From Botryococcus braunii (lineage: Eukaryota; Chlorophyta; Trebouxiophyceae), in assembly GCA_002005505.1 (NCBI GenBank), contig KV908441.1, positions 155,001-185,000 of the forward strand: a DNA stretch of 30,000 nucleotides, written 5' to 3'. Below the pieces are notes generated by a model that searched no databases, was not told where the DNA came from, and saw only the letters and a list, made by a program, of their open reading frames with translations. The stretch's first letter is position 1; every line of letters starts with the position of its first letter. Position numbers and translations under genes: made by a program. Positions 1 to 23,238 of the stretch are shown here, one piece after another.

Positions 1-1366
<1,366 letters not shown>

Positions 1367-3589
1367 TGTGTTTGAGACGTCCTCCTCGGACAGCTTTGGA
1401 TGGTCAGACGGGTTTGATGGCTCTGATGGGGGCGATGGGGGTGGAGAATGACCTTCGCCCTTGCTTTCGGAGCGTTGGCCTCCTTGGTGAAATGGGCTAG
1501 GTTGATTGGCAGGCACGTGGGAAGTTTCCCAGGGGTTCTCTTGTTCAAGAAAGACCCATGGTACCCGAGCCATAACTATAGGGGTCGTAGCTTTGGGACA
1601 TAGTTTCCAATGAGAGACCTGCTAGGTCGGGCCTTGCGCTGCTGTGGGGGTTGGTAAGCCAGAGACCGACGGGAGCGACCCTGAAAGTGGGGGCTTAAGT
1701 TCCACGGTTGGGAGCTTGAGCTGAGGAGCGTGGTGAGTGACTGGGAAGGGAGACAACTTAATTCACCCACAGAAATATTTCTATGGGTTGAATCTGCGGC
1801 TTAAGGGAGTGGACATGGGGAAAATGTACTCAAGCTCCAGCTGGGGAGTTCCATGAGGGATACGTAGCTGAATATGGGGAGTGAGGGGGAGAGATAAAGT
1901 AAAACTGCATGATGTCAAAGTCACAGGCTTCTGGGGTCATTGCCGTCCAAGTACGCGGGCTGGTGTACTGCGTGCGACGGTGTACTGTGGCGTGTTATAT
2001 GATTGAGGCCATTCTGCCGTAGTTGGTAAGTGTCAATTGACAAGATGATGTGAAGAACCTGAATGGTGTTGTTGCAAGAGGATGCCGGCTGTTTGTAGTG
2101 GTACTCCTGCTGTGGTTTTGTGATCTTTTTGTAATTTCTCTTGAATGCTGCTCTGCGAAATATTCTATTTGCAGATGCTTAGCTTTCTTGAGGGCCTAGT
2201 GGCCAATTCTTGCAATTGTGCAATGTTCCTCTTTTGACATCAATGTTGCGCAGAAGCCATTCTTCGGATCTTTTTCATGGATCCGGATTGAATGAATTTT
2301 TGGGGTTTTCGACATACGTATGGGAGTTCAACACCAGTCCAAATTATTGCTAGGCAACTCATATTGCTAGGCAACTCTTATGAAGTTATCAAGAGCAACG
2401 GAGGATGGTCCCACATTGGCAGGCGACGTCTAGTTCTTGCCTAAAGACGCAGGCGCTGAGCCTCTCTTAAGCATGGTGGGTCTTCATTTTACTGCGACTT
2501 TACAGTGTTAGAAGACTGCCATCGTCTTTAGTTTCAGGCAGCTAGTAAGCACGTTGATTGCAGAAACGACAGAAGCCGTTTTTTAAAACCTTTTGGTGTT
2601 AATGGATGGAGAAAGTGTTAGTCGGAAACAAGTACGGAGTTCACATCTGGAACTCGCTACTCGGGCTGTAGTGTTGCAAGTATCAGGGACCATCAGGAAA
2701 GGATGCTGATGTCCATCACGGATGTGTGCATCCCCAGATGTTGAGGTGTCAAAGCTGGGGCATGGTTTCTTAGCAATCACTACACACAGGGGTGTAACAA
2801 AGATGCTTTGAATTTTAGCTAAGACTAGCTCTATATGTAGCTGAGATTAGCATTGAGAACATATAGAAGTTTATTAAGTTACTTATAAGCAGCATTGTGG
2901 ACTCTTGCGCACTCAATGATCGACTTTGCAAGGAAAAAGAAGGTCGCAGTTGAAGAAACATGTTGCCAGCCAGGGAAGTTTCTTGTAAAGTATGTTTCGT
3001 GGCAATGCATGCTTCAGAAGGTTCTCTCTGTTAGTGCCTGGTTGGAGAAGGCTTCCTTAAGCATTACTTCGAACAACTTAAGCGATATGCGGTGTTTACA
3101 CCTGGAGCCGCGCAGCTTCGCGAAGTATGAGAGCTTCCAAATTCTTGTGGCCAATATAGATTTGTAGCATATGAGTGTGTGGCCTTGGGCCTCTTGTTGT
3201 ATGTGTGCTAACTGTATCCTTGCAAACACTCTTTATGTACAACCTTTGCTGAATGTTACGAAAGATGCAAAAGCCAGTTTTCATGACACGAGCTTGTCAG
3301 TGGATCTGTACAAGGCCGCTCACTGATTTGTTTGTGGGGGGGAGGGACTAAGAGCTGACAGGACATGCATCCACCAAGGATGCACCAGTGGGGTTGTTGG
3401 CGGTATTCTAACTTTTGGCTCTATTGCGCAGCTGTAGATATCTTGGGCTTCATGCTTACCGTGGCAAGGCGGATTAAGATTTTGAGATGTCGCTTTGAAA
3501 ATTACCGTGACGGAGAACAGCTGAACATGATATGACCAGACACACATCTCCACACCTACTCGCCCCCTGCCTTCACAGGTGGGGGCCCA

Positions 3590-3668
<79 letters not shown>

Positions 3669-4386
3669 GCGCGCGCGCCCTCGCGTGTGTAAACCCTGTG
3701 CCATAAATGTCACGTGGCAAAATCACCGTGACCGTAAGTAGAGGGCAGAAACCATTATCAGGCATGACAATGCATACGCTGACCCAGGCACAGAAGGAGG
3801 AGAGAAGGGGAGGAAGACAGAAAAGAAGAATCCGTAAAGCGGCACAGACAAGCGAAGCCTGACATCACTCAAGGGAATAGCCGAATTGGATAACGGAAGG
3901 GCAGTACATGTGGCACAAAAGATATTGGAAGCAAAAGTTATACTTGGTTAGACCATAATACATCTGGGACAGTTGGAGTAGAATTTTTCTTCTTAGCTTT
4001 TTAGCTCCTTAACATCTTATTCTGACTTCTGACGGTCCCGTCGTGGGTACCCTTTGGCTACTACCCATGGGGATCGATATGTGGGCCTGGAGTACCTCGG
4101 TTTTCTAGTACCTCGGTTTGTGGTGCTCAATGAGGACTTCCCACGACAACGAAGCCCAAGTAAAGATCCTCGGCCCACTGATAGTGTAGGGACCATTACA
4201 GTCTCCTTTCAAGTAATAATGCTTCGCCTCGCCTTTAGCGTCCTGCTGACGTTCAGGATCGTTATTGTCGGCCGGGATCACACCAAGACATCTGCACTTT
4301 TTCGACGATCTCGATGTTTTAAATAAATATTGTAACTTTCCATTCAAAACTTTCTGACTGAAATTTGGAGACACGGGGTGCCACCG
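1367..4386. other. Intergenic stretch without a recognisable gene
   Basis: Frames at 2583-2780, 2895-3167, 3014-3229 and 4054-4326 are short, overlap on both strands and have no recognised motif. The stretch probably holds the 3' untranslated region of the upstream gene and the promoter of the COQ7-like gene. A short direct repeat of 'gtacctcggttt' occurs at about 4092-4120. The only strong feature is the CA/CG tract at 3591-3680. Confidence 0.55.
3591..3680. repeat. (CA)n followed directly by (CG)n
   Basis: About 63 bases of alternating CA run without a break into about 26 bases of alternating CG. The whole 90-base tract is strictly alternating purine-pyrimidine. Such sequence is known to adopt left-handed Z-DNA under negative supercoiling. 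It lies about 700 bases upstream of the COQ7-like start codon. Confidence 0.95.
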
Positions 4387-8234
<3,848 letters not shown>

Positions 8235-10327
8235 AACCCCTCGCATGCCTCGCATGGAGAGACACGCGCCAGCTTTCGCTCCAATCATCTGCTGTTGGAA
8301 AGTGGTTCGCATACACTTATATAATTATATACAATTATGTAATTGTATATGTAACCCCCGTTTGTATGATGATTATGCAAGATAACCTCTGTACATGTTA
8401 TGATAGTACACGTGAACCGTACTTTCAAAGTACCTCGTATAGCCCATGCATACGTGTTCAGGTTCCCTGGCCATCAGCTTAGTGAGCCCACAGGTGGCTT
8501 GAGATGACGCTGTCCAGATTCGGGGGGAGGGTTCACCACAGTTGTATGCTCCTCCCGCTGTTTATCGAAGCCCGATCCCTTGTGATAAAGGAGAAGGGTT
8601 CACCTCCCTTGTCACCCCCCTTCTACCTGTAAAGAAGAAGGGTTTACCCCCCTTTTACCTCAAAAGAAGAAAATGTTCGCCCTTGTCAGCTTTGCCCAAT
8701 GGCGTATCTCTGGGGGAACTTGCGGGATTACAGGCCTCACATCATGTGAGTCACATGTCACCAAGGCATGCTCCTTGGTGCTCTGACCTTTAACAGACGC
8801 GGGCTTGGGATTGCAGTTCCGGACCCTTGCCAAAAACTGATCAACGTGTGTGATTCGGGACCAATGCCGGGGCATATGTGCCGGGTCATTGACACTTGAC
8901 ACTTTTTCTAATGCTGCAGGCCGAGGGACGTTACGACACTTGTGTTATTCGTTCCTCGTTGAACTTCATCAGCTGGTTGCCATCAGTGCAAAATGGCTGA
9001 GCAGGAATGGAGGGTGTATGCCCACGATACACCATGCGGCCATCAGGGTGCAATATGAGATGGAGTCATGTTATCTCGACATGCCCATTGGGGCCCAGTC
9101 AGTTTTGCCGTACCCCCGAGTGCAGAGGTCTTGGTGAAACACATCTTGTGTGTGGCATGTTACCTCTGATTTGCACTTCAACATGAATAGTAGGACGCTA
9201 TAGATCATGAAGTTCACAGGGGCTGACTTAAAATCTGTGGACTCTACTTGATTACTTGTTAGGAAATTCGCCCGCCCCCACGTACGCACGCACGGAAGTA
9301 CACGCGGGCTCAAACGTCAGGGAACTGGCCATTCCATTATATGAACATGAGTTTGAACTCCAAGGTTAAAGACGACAGTCGGGGTTGGAAAGATACCTCA
9401 GTCGAAGTAAAATCACGGAAACTGCGCATCATGCTTCTGTAGTGTCTGGAAAGTCTCCTTGCAAGGTTTGGGTCTTGGCCAAGGTTCGATTGCGCACGTA
9501 TTTGGCGTGTTTCAAACAGTTTTCAAAACAATGCATACAAGCGATTGCTTGGGGATTTCGGTCCTTTCCCCATCTTACATGTGCATGTGGAAAAGTCCAA
9601 CCAAATATACTATTTCAGATGTCTCCTTATCAGGTCCCCCGGGGTGAAAGCCTCACTTTAAGGCTAAGAAGGACATTCAACAAACCGGACAAATATTTTT
9701 TTCCTAAACCGCGGCCCGGTCCCCCGGTCCGGGGGCCCCGGATTCAAGTTGCTCGGTGTCGGTGTCCTGCGAGATGACATCACGCGAACGTCAATTAATT
9801 GATTGTTTTCAAGTTGCGGTAAGGGTAAGAATAGACTCAACTGGTATTCACAAATGTTAAAGAAGCAGGGTGACAGAGAATTAGACAAGATCTGTTGTTT
9901 CGCTGCCCCGATCAGTATTGCTAAGTCAGGGCTGTGGAGTTTCCAAGCACATCGCAAATTCTGAGTTCCCTAGTTCTACAAGCTTTCAGTTGAGTAGAAA
10001 ACTCAGAAATAGAAAGACTGCTAGTCTCGAGAGTCCGCTTCTTCTGTCAAGAGTCCCTTTCCCAGCAATGCACGCCTCCCGTCGGGCTTTATGAGAGGGA
10101 TAAGTCGCATCCCTAGGCTCGAAGACATTTGCATAGACTACATAGCTGCCAACATCCAACAGTGCGTTCTTGACTGTCCAGTTGTTGTGGGGATGCTTTG
10201 CTAGTTTTTGCCTGGCAACTCCTCCGAGTTTACTCATGTCGTTCTCTATCCGATCTATCGTGTGCACTAGCACTCCGAACACGTACCTTGTGAGAGATAA
10301 AGACAGGACTAGCAATCACGCATGCAG
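8235..10327. other. Gene-poor stretch with weak exon-like signals
   Basis: After the COQ7-like stop there is no recognisable gene. Three imperfect copies of an 'aagaagggtt(t/c)acc' motif lie at about 8590-8690. A possible start codon at 8993 (aaaATGGCTGAG) opens MAEQEWRVYAHDTPCGHQ and meets a possible donor at about 9048; it could be the first exon of the F-box-like model downstream, but nothing links them. A GC-rich palindrome (cccccggtccggggg) lies at 9721-9735. The minus-strand frame at 9986-10315 is listed separately. Confidence 0.4.
9986..10315 (-). CDS. Exon-like open frame of unknown function, minus strand
   Basis: The minus strand is open for 109 codons. Upstream is a plausible acceptor (tctctcacaag at about 10289). 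The most protein-like part reads HTIDRIENDMSKLGG and then NALLDVGSYVVYANVF. The pattern of Ile-Asp-Arg followed about 35 residues later by Leu-Leu-Asp-x-x-x-Tyr resembles the helix pairs of MazG/DUF1599-type nucleotide hydrolases, but the segment is too short to name. The opposite strand carries exon-like signals too. It may be an exon of an otherwise unseen gene, a mobile-element fragment, or chance. Confidence 0.22.
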   Translation of the reverse strand: MLVLSLSLTRYVFGVLVHTIDRIENDMSKLGGVARQKLAKHPHNNWTVKNALLDVGSYVVYANVFEPRDATYPSHKARREACIAGKGTLDRRSGLSRLAVFLFLSFLLN

Positions 10328-10856
10328 CGGTGAGAAAATTGCTCCTGGAGTAAGGAGGGTCTTGGTAAGTAGTTACTATTAGGCCCTGACGCCGTTGTCT
10401 TTTACTAAGTGAAACTCTGCACTTTGATTGTTGCAACTTCCAGTTGAGCAAGTGAGGGACGGAGATCAAGGCAACTGTCACTGCCGACGATTATAGTTGG
10501 AGAGGACCAAGAATACACTGTTGGGAACGTCAATGTTCATGAGCGAAGTGCCGGCGCTTTGGCCATCAGGGAAGATAGTAATGAATTTGGATAATGAAAA
10601 GCAGTGTATTACTGGATGTGGGGTGTTGAACAGGATTCCATCACTCGACGGGCTTCCAGATATCATAGTGGTAGCCATCTTGGAGGAGGTGCTGAGAAGA
10701 GGGAAACTAGATGAGCGGATATTGGACATGGTTCTCGCTCCAGGCTATGAACTTGTCAACATGTGCGTGAAGCGCTGGGGCATTAAACGGCCACCGTTTG
10801 TCCCTCCGCCTACCACTGGCAAACGTTGGCTGGGCGAAAAGCCAGGGTATTACTGA
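10328..10856 (+). CDS. Terminal exons of a possible F-box-like protein
   Basis: A 37-base exon, 10328-10364 (GEKIAPGVRRVL), ends at a perfect GTAAGT donor. It joins in phase 0 to an exon at 10497-10856 that begins after 'gattatag' and runs 119 codons to a TGA. The second exon contains LDGLPDIIVVAILEEVL, then LDERILDMVLAPGYELVN and CVKRW, and ends GKRWLGEKPGYY. A Leu-Pro start, an Ile-Leu core helix and a closing Cys-x-x-Arg-Trp are the spacing landmarks of an F-box, which binds SKP1 in ubiquitin ligases. This is a pattern match by eye, and the helix region is longer than usual. Earlier exons were not found. The opposite strand is also open over part of this region. Confidence 0.38.
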
Positions 10857-10879
10857 ATACGGGGGATATTCACGTTCTC

Positions 10880-12719
10880 ATGGCGTTAGGTAATCAAGGT
10901 TAGGCCGGGCAGGCGGATGGTCTGCTTTTGGCTCTCGCAGGTACTTGCCTGTAGAGATTGGGGTCATACCTGCAGAAACTTTGCTGAAGTGAAGTCACTG
11001 ATGCTAGGGCTGTGTGGAGATGATGGCTGGCTCCTGTCCCTGTATTATTCGTAGATTGCACTGATGCATGGTGAGATTGTTTTGCTCTGCGCATGACCCC
11101 TGCAGGTCCAGACCGAACGGAGTATGATAGGGGCATACACAAAGTGCTATGTGCCGTTCTCAAGTTTGACCGATTTTTGCTGGTAAGTTCGGTTAGGGTT
11201 CCGCCCTGTTCTTGGGTGCTTGCAGTGTACCATACGAAATGGTGTGTTGTTGCGCTAGAGTCAACGCATGTAATACACGGAAGCCCGGCCTTCGTGAAAA
11301 CCAGTAGGAAACACGTGCTTAAGATTTGGAGAGTTGTGAATATTGCTGTGAAGGTTGCAAAAGTGTGGGAATCAGTGGAAGTATCATGTGTGCAAGGAGG
11401 GCTAATTGCATTGAGTTACTCTCAAAGGTGGACCAGGCCTTTCAGGCACTTGCTTTTGCGTGACACCTGCCTGTGCGATGGCTCTAGGTACCGTGAATGT
11501 GAATGTGCCAAAAGAGGTTTTCTCCACTGAGACTGTACCATCATGGGATGTGCCATGGGGTGTTCTATGAATGGACTTGATCCTTGACTTGTGGGCGTGT
11601 TAGTTGGCACAAAGGTGCCAGCTTTTTTGGTTGTTGAAGTAATTTTGCACCGAAAGTTGTATTCAACGATAGTTTGTGGACCCTTGTTGTTTGTGTTCAA
11701 CGATAGTTTTGTGGGACCTTGTTGATGTCTATCGAATGTCCCCTGCTATACAGAGCAGAAACTTGGCAAATATCAGAGCAGAAACTTGGCAAACAGTGTG
11801 TTAGTTTTGCATCGTCTTAAATAAGGTGTGCATCACAGTGAACTGCCTGCTGGTAAAGGTTTCTCTCTTGCTCAGCATGCCTTCGCGTAAATAGGACGGG
11901 TTTCGAGTCTGTCGTCAAGTCAATTGTTTTGGGTGGGAACCTTACGGCAATTGAGTCTAGCTATGCAAGTATACGGAAGACCATCATAAAGGTACCAATG
12001 CCTGTACCATACCTAGCAATCCTTTGTTGGCTATTCGTTCAGCCCGGCAGAGTATGCAATCCTGATGCTCCGGCTTGATGGTGCTAGGACTTGGTTTCTG
12101 TAGTGCAGCGCTAGCGTAGGTGATCAGGTATTTCATTTGGCAATGGAAATAAGGCTTCCATGTAAGAAGACGTGGTGGTTAAAGCAGGTAATTAGCGTAT
12201 TAGAATATTAATACAAGCTCCCCGGAGGGGGGGGGGGGACCTGGAGTCTCTGGATTTAGATTTTTTTTTTTTTTTTTTTGACGTGGGTCGTCAAGTGGGT
12301 CCAGGATTACCGGCGGTACCGGTAATTTACCGGTATCGCCAACGGTCAAAACCCGGAAGACGTTGCTGCCTCTTTTCGCCATGTCCGCATTGGCTTCTGC
12401 ACGTTGCTTGCAAGGATCGTAAGCTCCTTCCAAACGCTTTGGAAAGCACTGTGTTTTATCTGCTTCACCACCATCAATACAACTCCAGGTATAGCGTAGT
12501 ATGCCATACCTCTAGTCCTCCTCTAATGCATTGGACGACCTTGGATAGCAGATCTTTGCTCCCGTGCAAGATGGTCTGCGATATGATTGCATTTCCTCTT
12601 CGACAGAAGATGCCGGATTTTGCTCATCCGCAAGTGTGCTATCACTGTAGGACTACGATCCAATGTTGAGGAAATTTCTTGCACGGCTCAACAGGGAAAG
12701 GACAGCAGCTAAGCTATAG
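10880..12719 (+). CDS. Possible small four-exon gene, 69 aa, unidentified
   Basis: Exons 10880-10889, 11106-11182, 12415-12488 and 12671-12719 join with matching phases. Splice sites are TTAG/GTAATC to cctgcag, ttgctg/GTAAGT to ttgcaag, and ctccag/GTATAG to gttgag. The product begins MALGPDRTEYDRG, continues VLKFDRFLLDRKLLPNALES and FYLLHHHQYNS, and ends KFLARLNRERTAAKL. It is helical and basic at the C terminus, with no signal or membrane segment. I do not recognise it. Its start lies only 23 bases after the stop of the F-box-like model. A weak donor at about 10825 would instead join the two into one protein, so one of the two models may be wrong at its edge. The tiny first exon is the least secure part. 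Confidence 0.33.
11183..12414. other. Non-coding stretch, proposed intron of the 69-aa model
   Basis: No gene was recognised. A 23-base direct repeat containing 'cagagcagaaacttggcaaa' occurs at about 11750-11795. At 11666-11710 a 'ttcaacgatagtttgtgg' unit is repeated. A T-run lies at 12262-12280 (an A-run on the minus strand), followed by the palindrome at 12312-12340. A frame at 11339-11503 ending VDQAFQALAFA could be an exon but has no partner. Confidence 0.4.
12200..12433 (-). mobile_element. Possible decayed transposable-element fragment
   Basis: The minus strand is open for 77 codons, including FRVLTVGDTGKLPVPPVILD, and then runs through an 18-base A-run (T on the plus strand) into a G/C homopolymer. 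An A-rich run joined to low-complexity DNA and a near-perfect palindrome (12312-12340) fit a degraded insertion, but no terminal repeats or target duplication were found. The call is an inference. Confidence 0.2.
12312..12340. repeat. 29-base near-perfect palindrome
   Basis: The sequence from ggcggtaccggt to accggtatcgcc reads almost identically on both strands, with only the centre base and one symmetric pair unmatched. It contains two TACCGGTA-like cores. It could be a protein-binding dyad or the end of an insertion. Confidence 0.85.
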
Positions 12720-13317
12720 AGTAATATATGGCTATATATACAAGCAGCCCACCCCCCCCCCCCCCCCGGCGGGGGGCAGGGGCCCCTCCCCGGGGGAGCT
12801 CCTGCAGAGACAAAGAGTTCCAATGCTTATATGATGACAGGGGGTCTGATCTTCTTCAAGAAGGTACTTGTGTAGGTTAGACCATCGCCATATCTGGATC
12901 AGAGTGGTAGACGCTAGCGCTAAATTTTTCCACCGCTTTGAGGTACCCGGGGAAGCAGTGGAACTGTTTCGTATGTATCTCTCCAGATCCCCATATAGCG
13001 GTGGTCTAAGATGTTTAGACCACTGTTTGGCCGCTCTCTCCACGCACTGTTCTATCCAAAAGCCCCAGCTTTTCGAGCAAACATACGAGATGGTTTGCAA
13101 AGCTTTTCGAGCAAACCTAGGCGGCATAGGCTATGCCCTCGTCCCGCCTCTCGATCCGATGATATTCTAGCGAAATCGACCCTCGCGACTCGCTGGACCA
13201 CGATGTTCGATTAACGAGGCCATTGTGACCGGGGCCTTGACTAGGTACTACCTAGTAGGTAGCCTACCCATGAACATTCAATTTCAAATCTTGTTTAAAA
13301 CCATCTTTCATTGATCA
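12720..13317. other. Stretch with frames open on both strands and no recognised gene
   Basis: A C-run followed by G-rich DNA at 12750-12800 starts the stretch. Plus-strand frame 12868-13170 (including ASAKFFHRFEVPGEAVELF) and minus-strand frame 12732-13127 overlap almost entirely, so at most one is real; neither is recognised. An 18-base direct repeat (agcttttcgagcaaac core) occurs at about 13068 and 13101. A small palindrome, ctaggtactacctag, lies at about 13240. Confidence 0.4.
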
Positions 13318-14776
13318 TTACCTGAAGTCCTGTTTATCAAAGGCGGCTCGACATGGATTTTCATCCAGATAATAGTGACACCCGTTGTCTTCCCCTGCAC
13401 CAAAGTAAGTGAGGACGAGCACACGGCTCTCGCCGAACCCCGGCTCGTGTTGGAGGCCGAAAGGCGACTGCACGTCGAACTCTGGTGTGCTATTGCCTTT
13501 TTTCGGAGCGAATCCTTCTGTTCTCATGTTGATTATGCGTACAAATAACTTGATGCCTATAATAATATGACTACCTTGTCGTCGTTTCACGAAGCCACCG
13601 CCACGCCTTGAATAAAAGAAGCCTGTGAAGTAATGGCATGAAGGACCTTGTAGTATGGTTTTGCTTGTCTTGTAGGAGCTATTTATGGACTTCACTCCCC
13701 ACCATACAGCAAACGACGCTAGTGTCGTATTGGATAGCGTGGATCAACAAATTATTATCCATGTAGTGAAAAGTTCAACGTTTTCGTCCTGCAGGGGCTT
13801 GCATTGGACGTTGAAGATTACAGAACGCCAGTCAGTGACTACGAATTTTGACCACACAGGCAGCAAGGGCCTAAAGCAACATGGGATTGGTTCTGCATCT
13901 CTAAACACAGCTTGTGCAGGCGCAGACCTTTCAGCGTCATGAGGCAGAAATTTATTCACAAGCCTTTGACAGGAAACTCTCCATGCTCTGAGGGGTCCAT
14001 GCAGATGGACCAATCACAAGGCTCATGGGAAGCATGTATGAGGAACTGAGATTCTTGATGGGACGGCCGAGTGGCGTGACACACAACACGTTGCAGGCAC
14101 CAAAGTCACCTGCATCAGGGGTCCCAGGGATTCGCGAACCCCTTTGGAGAAGGCCCTGCGTTCTCCCAAAACATGTCCAACGTCTTGAGAGGTTCTGGCA
14201 GCATCGTCCTGTCCAGGGAATTTACGCGGTGGACAAGCCAGTCAGGTACCTATTCTACGGGCCAGATACACCTTGTGGATGCTGGCCCACAATCTAAATT
14301 TAAACCATGACCGAAGTCTGAATGCCTGCACACATTGCGATGCCGACGGGGTCTTGTCTTGCGGAAACAGTCTCTGCAGAAACGGTCATTCTCTGAGGAA
14401 GTGATGTGGTCTGGATTCCTCACCTATCCCGCAATAGTGGGCATCCTTCTCAACAAAGCTTTTAGCAAAGAGCACTCTGCTCGGACTCACCCCTCCTCGA
14501 CGGCTGCAAAGACTGTGAGGACCCTTACAGATATCCTAGCTTTCACTTCCAAACTTTTTTCAAGGTTGTATAAAGTCCTTTTTCAGCCAGCAGTACCCCA
14601 GCATTTTATAGGTAGGGCAAAGGAACCTCCGCAAGTGGGCAAGAAGACCTCAAAGGAAGAGTGCCTCTTGCACCAGCCCGGGCATGTGTGCCCGCTGCAC
14701 ACATACCCCTGGCCACTGCAAGAGTTTCATTGAAGTACGCAGCCCTGAAGCGGAAGCCATTGCGCTGCCTGTACAT
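13318..14776 (-). CDS. Unidentified seven-exon gene, about 198 aa, divergent from the mTERF gene
   Basis: Minus-strand exons, 5' to 3': 14776-14707, 14495-14424, 14373-14306, 14208-14110, 13788-13749, 13622-13575, 13517-13318. Every junction is GT-AG and every phase agrees, which is unlikely by chance over six introns. The product starts MYRQRNGFRFRAAYFNETLA. It includes FAKSFVEKDAHYCGIE, SARQDPVGIAMCAGI, GERRAFSKGVRESLGPLMQ and FGLQHEPGFGESRVLVLTYF, and ends AAFDKQDFR. The N terminus is basic and could be a targeting peptide. No known domain was recognised. The weakest joints are the acceptor of exon 2 (an alternative lies at 14503) and the donor of exon 5. A GTAATG at 13321 could splice on to further exons instead of ending at the stop. 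The start lies 110 bases from the mTERF start on the other strand. Confidence 0.42.
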
Positions 14777-14885
14777 CTGCGCTTGATCTACACACATGCA
14801 TGAGCATTGAGGACGGTTTCAGTGACTACACAGGCTGTGTTAGTTTAGCAGTGCAAGCAGAGAAGGATTGGTGAGGGGGGGGGGG
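14777..14885. promoter_or_regulatory. Bidirectional promoter region between the unidentified minus gene and mTERF
   Basis: Only 109 bases separate the two proposed start codons, so both transcripts must start in or near this stretch, unless either gene has an earlier non-coding exon. No TATA box is obvious. The G-run (gtgaggggggggggg) just before the mTERF ATG belongs to its leader. Confidence 0.35.
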
Positions 14886-21923
<7,038 letters not shown>

Positions 21924-22837
21924 GGCTTGCCCTTGATTTGAAAACACGCTGCATTGCGGTCTTTGGAAATGTTCCGCATTTTAAATGCTCAGTGGGCTTA
22001 GAATTGAAGCAGGTAGATTTCCGCGCCTTTCTTGCCTGGACGGCTGGATCTAAGTTTTGCATTGGCCAAAGTTATTATGCTTTTACTTCTTGCGGCTATG
22101 TCGACACGCTTCGGAGATTGACAGAAGCCTAGCACGGCAGAGATCTGTTGGTCGAGTGGAGGTTGGTCGGATAAACAATGTGCACGGGATGTGTTAATTA
22201 TAGATAATGTGCACAAAGTGCGCGTGGTTCCTCGCCCACAGCCCTTTTCTCTGTGTGGTCCGGTTCATGCACGCTAGTTACAATATCCGTATTTTCTGTG
22301 TGCGCTGGGGCATGCACACTGTTTACACAAATTTGTGTTTGTGTTTGGGTCATGCACAAAAGTTTACATGACCTTTTTCTCTGCATGTGACGGGTCATTG
22401 AAGTTAGGTAAGGACAAAGATAACCTGAGTGAAGAGCACATGGTGAAGCGCATTCCCCCTGTCATGAAGTGTTTGAAACTTGTGAAGCACTGCCCAGGCA
22501 GCCGCAGCTCCTCGGGGAGGCGAGGAGACTTAGATAGGCCCACAGTTTGGGGAAAAGGGCTCTGTGTCTTTGAATTTCAACATGCTAACAGCCCACTTCT
22601 TGCGGGCGGACGGCTGTAGTCTGTGGCAGGTCCGAGCAGAAGAGTACAGGCGTAAGTAACCCAGATGTCGGACAAACAGAAGCGGCGATGGAATCATTTG
22701 AAGAAAAAGCGAAACATGTTTAAACCAGTAAACCATCCGGGGAATCAGATTAAAAGGATATGCAGACATAGCAGGTAAGATTAAAGTGTGAAGCCCATCA
22801 TAACCACACAGTTTGCTGGCCTATGTTTAAGCAGAGT

Positions 22838-22945
22838 GATTGGCTATGGCGCATGGCGTGGTGTGGTGATCTTGAATGGTTGGCTAAGGCACATGCTGTG
22901 TTCTAGTGGTCTGAGATGGTTGGCTATCGCGCATGGTGTGGCCAA
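22838..22945 (+). repeat. Degenerate 40-45-base tandem repeat
   Basis: Three imperfect copies of a unit starting 'ggttggctatggcgcatggcg', each followed by a variable 'tgtggtgatctgaga'-like part. Confidence 0.65.
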
Positions 22946-22989
22946 CCTAAGGAGACTCTGACCTGATGATACCTCGAACACTTTAAGGT

Positions 22990-23145
22990 GCAGTCGACTC
23001 GCAAAACCGAGTGAAACGTGCACAATAACCTCAAACAATTGAAGGGTGGAGGTTAGCCGCTAACGCGTGAACACCCGCAACGTGCAGAATACCCGCAAAC
23101 GAGTGAAGGGTGCAGAATACCCTCAAAAGAGTGAAGGATGCAAAA
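22990..23145 (+). repeat. Tandem repeat of about 28 bases
   Basis: Four or five imperfect copies of 'gtgcagaatacccgcaaacg' followed by 'agtgaagg'. The last two copies are nearly identical and the earlier ones are diverged. Confidence 0.75.
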
Positions 23146-23238
23146 CAACGATCATACCAGACGGGACTTTAATCTGCAGTTTGGACAGTTTTGTAGAATG
23201 CCCATCCCCTGTTTACCGTGTTTTCCATCCCTTGCACA

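Noticed and set aside
11106..11182. Possible first exon of proteasome subunit alpha-5, from the TEYDRG match
   Set aside because: The similarity stops after six residues; the expected proteasome alpha N-terminal sequence does not follow and no downstream proteasome exon was found.
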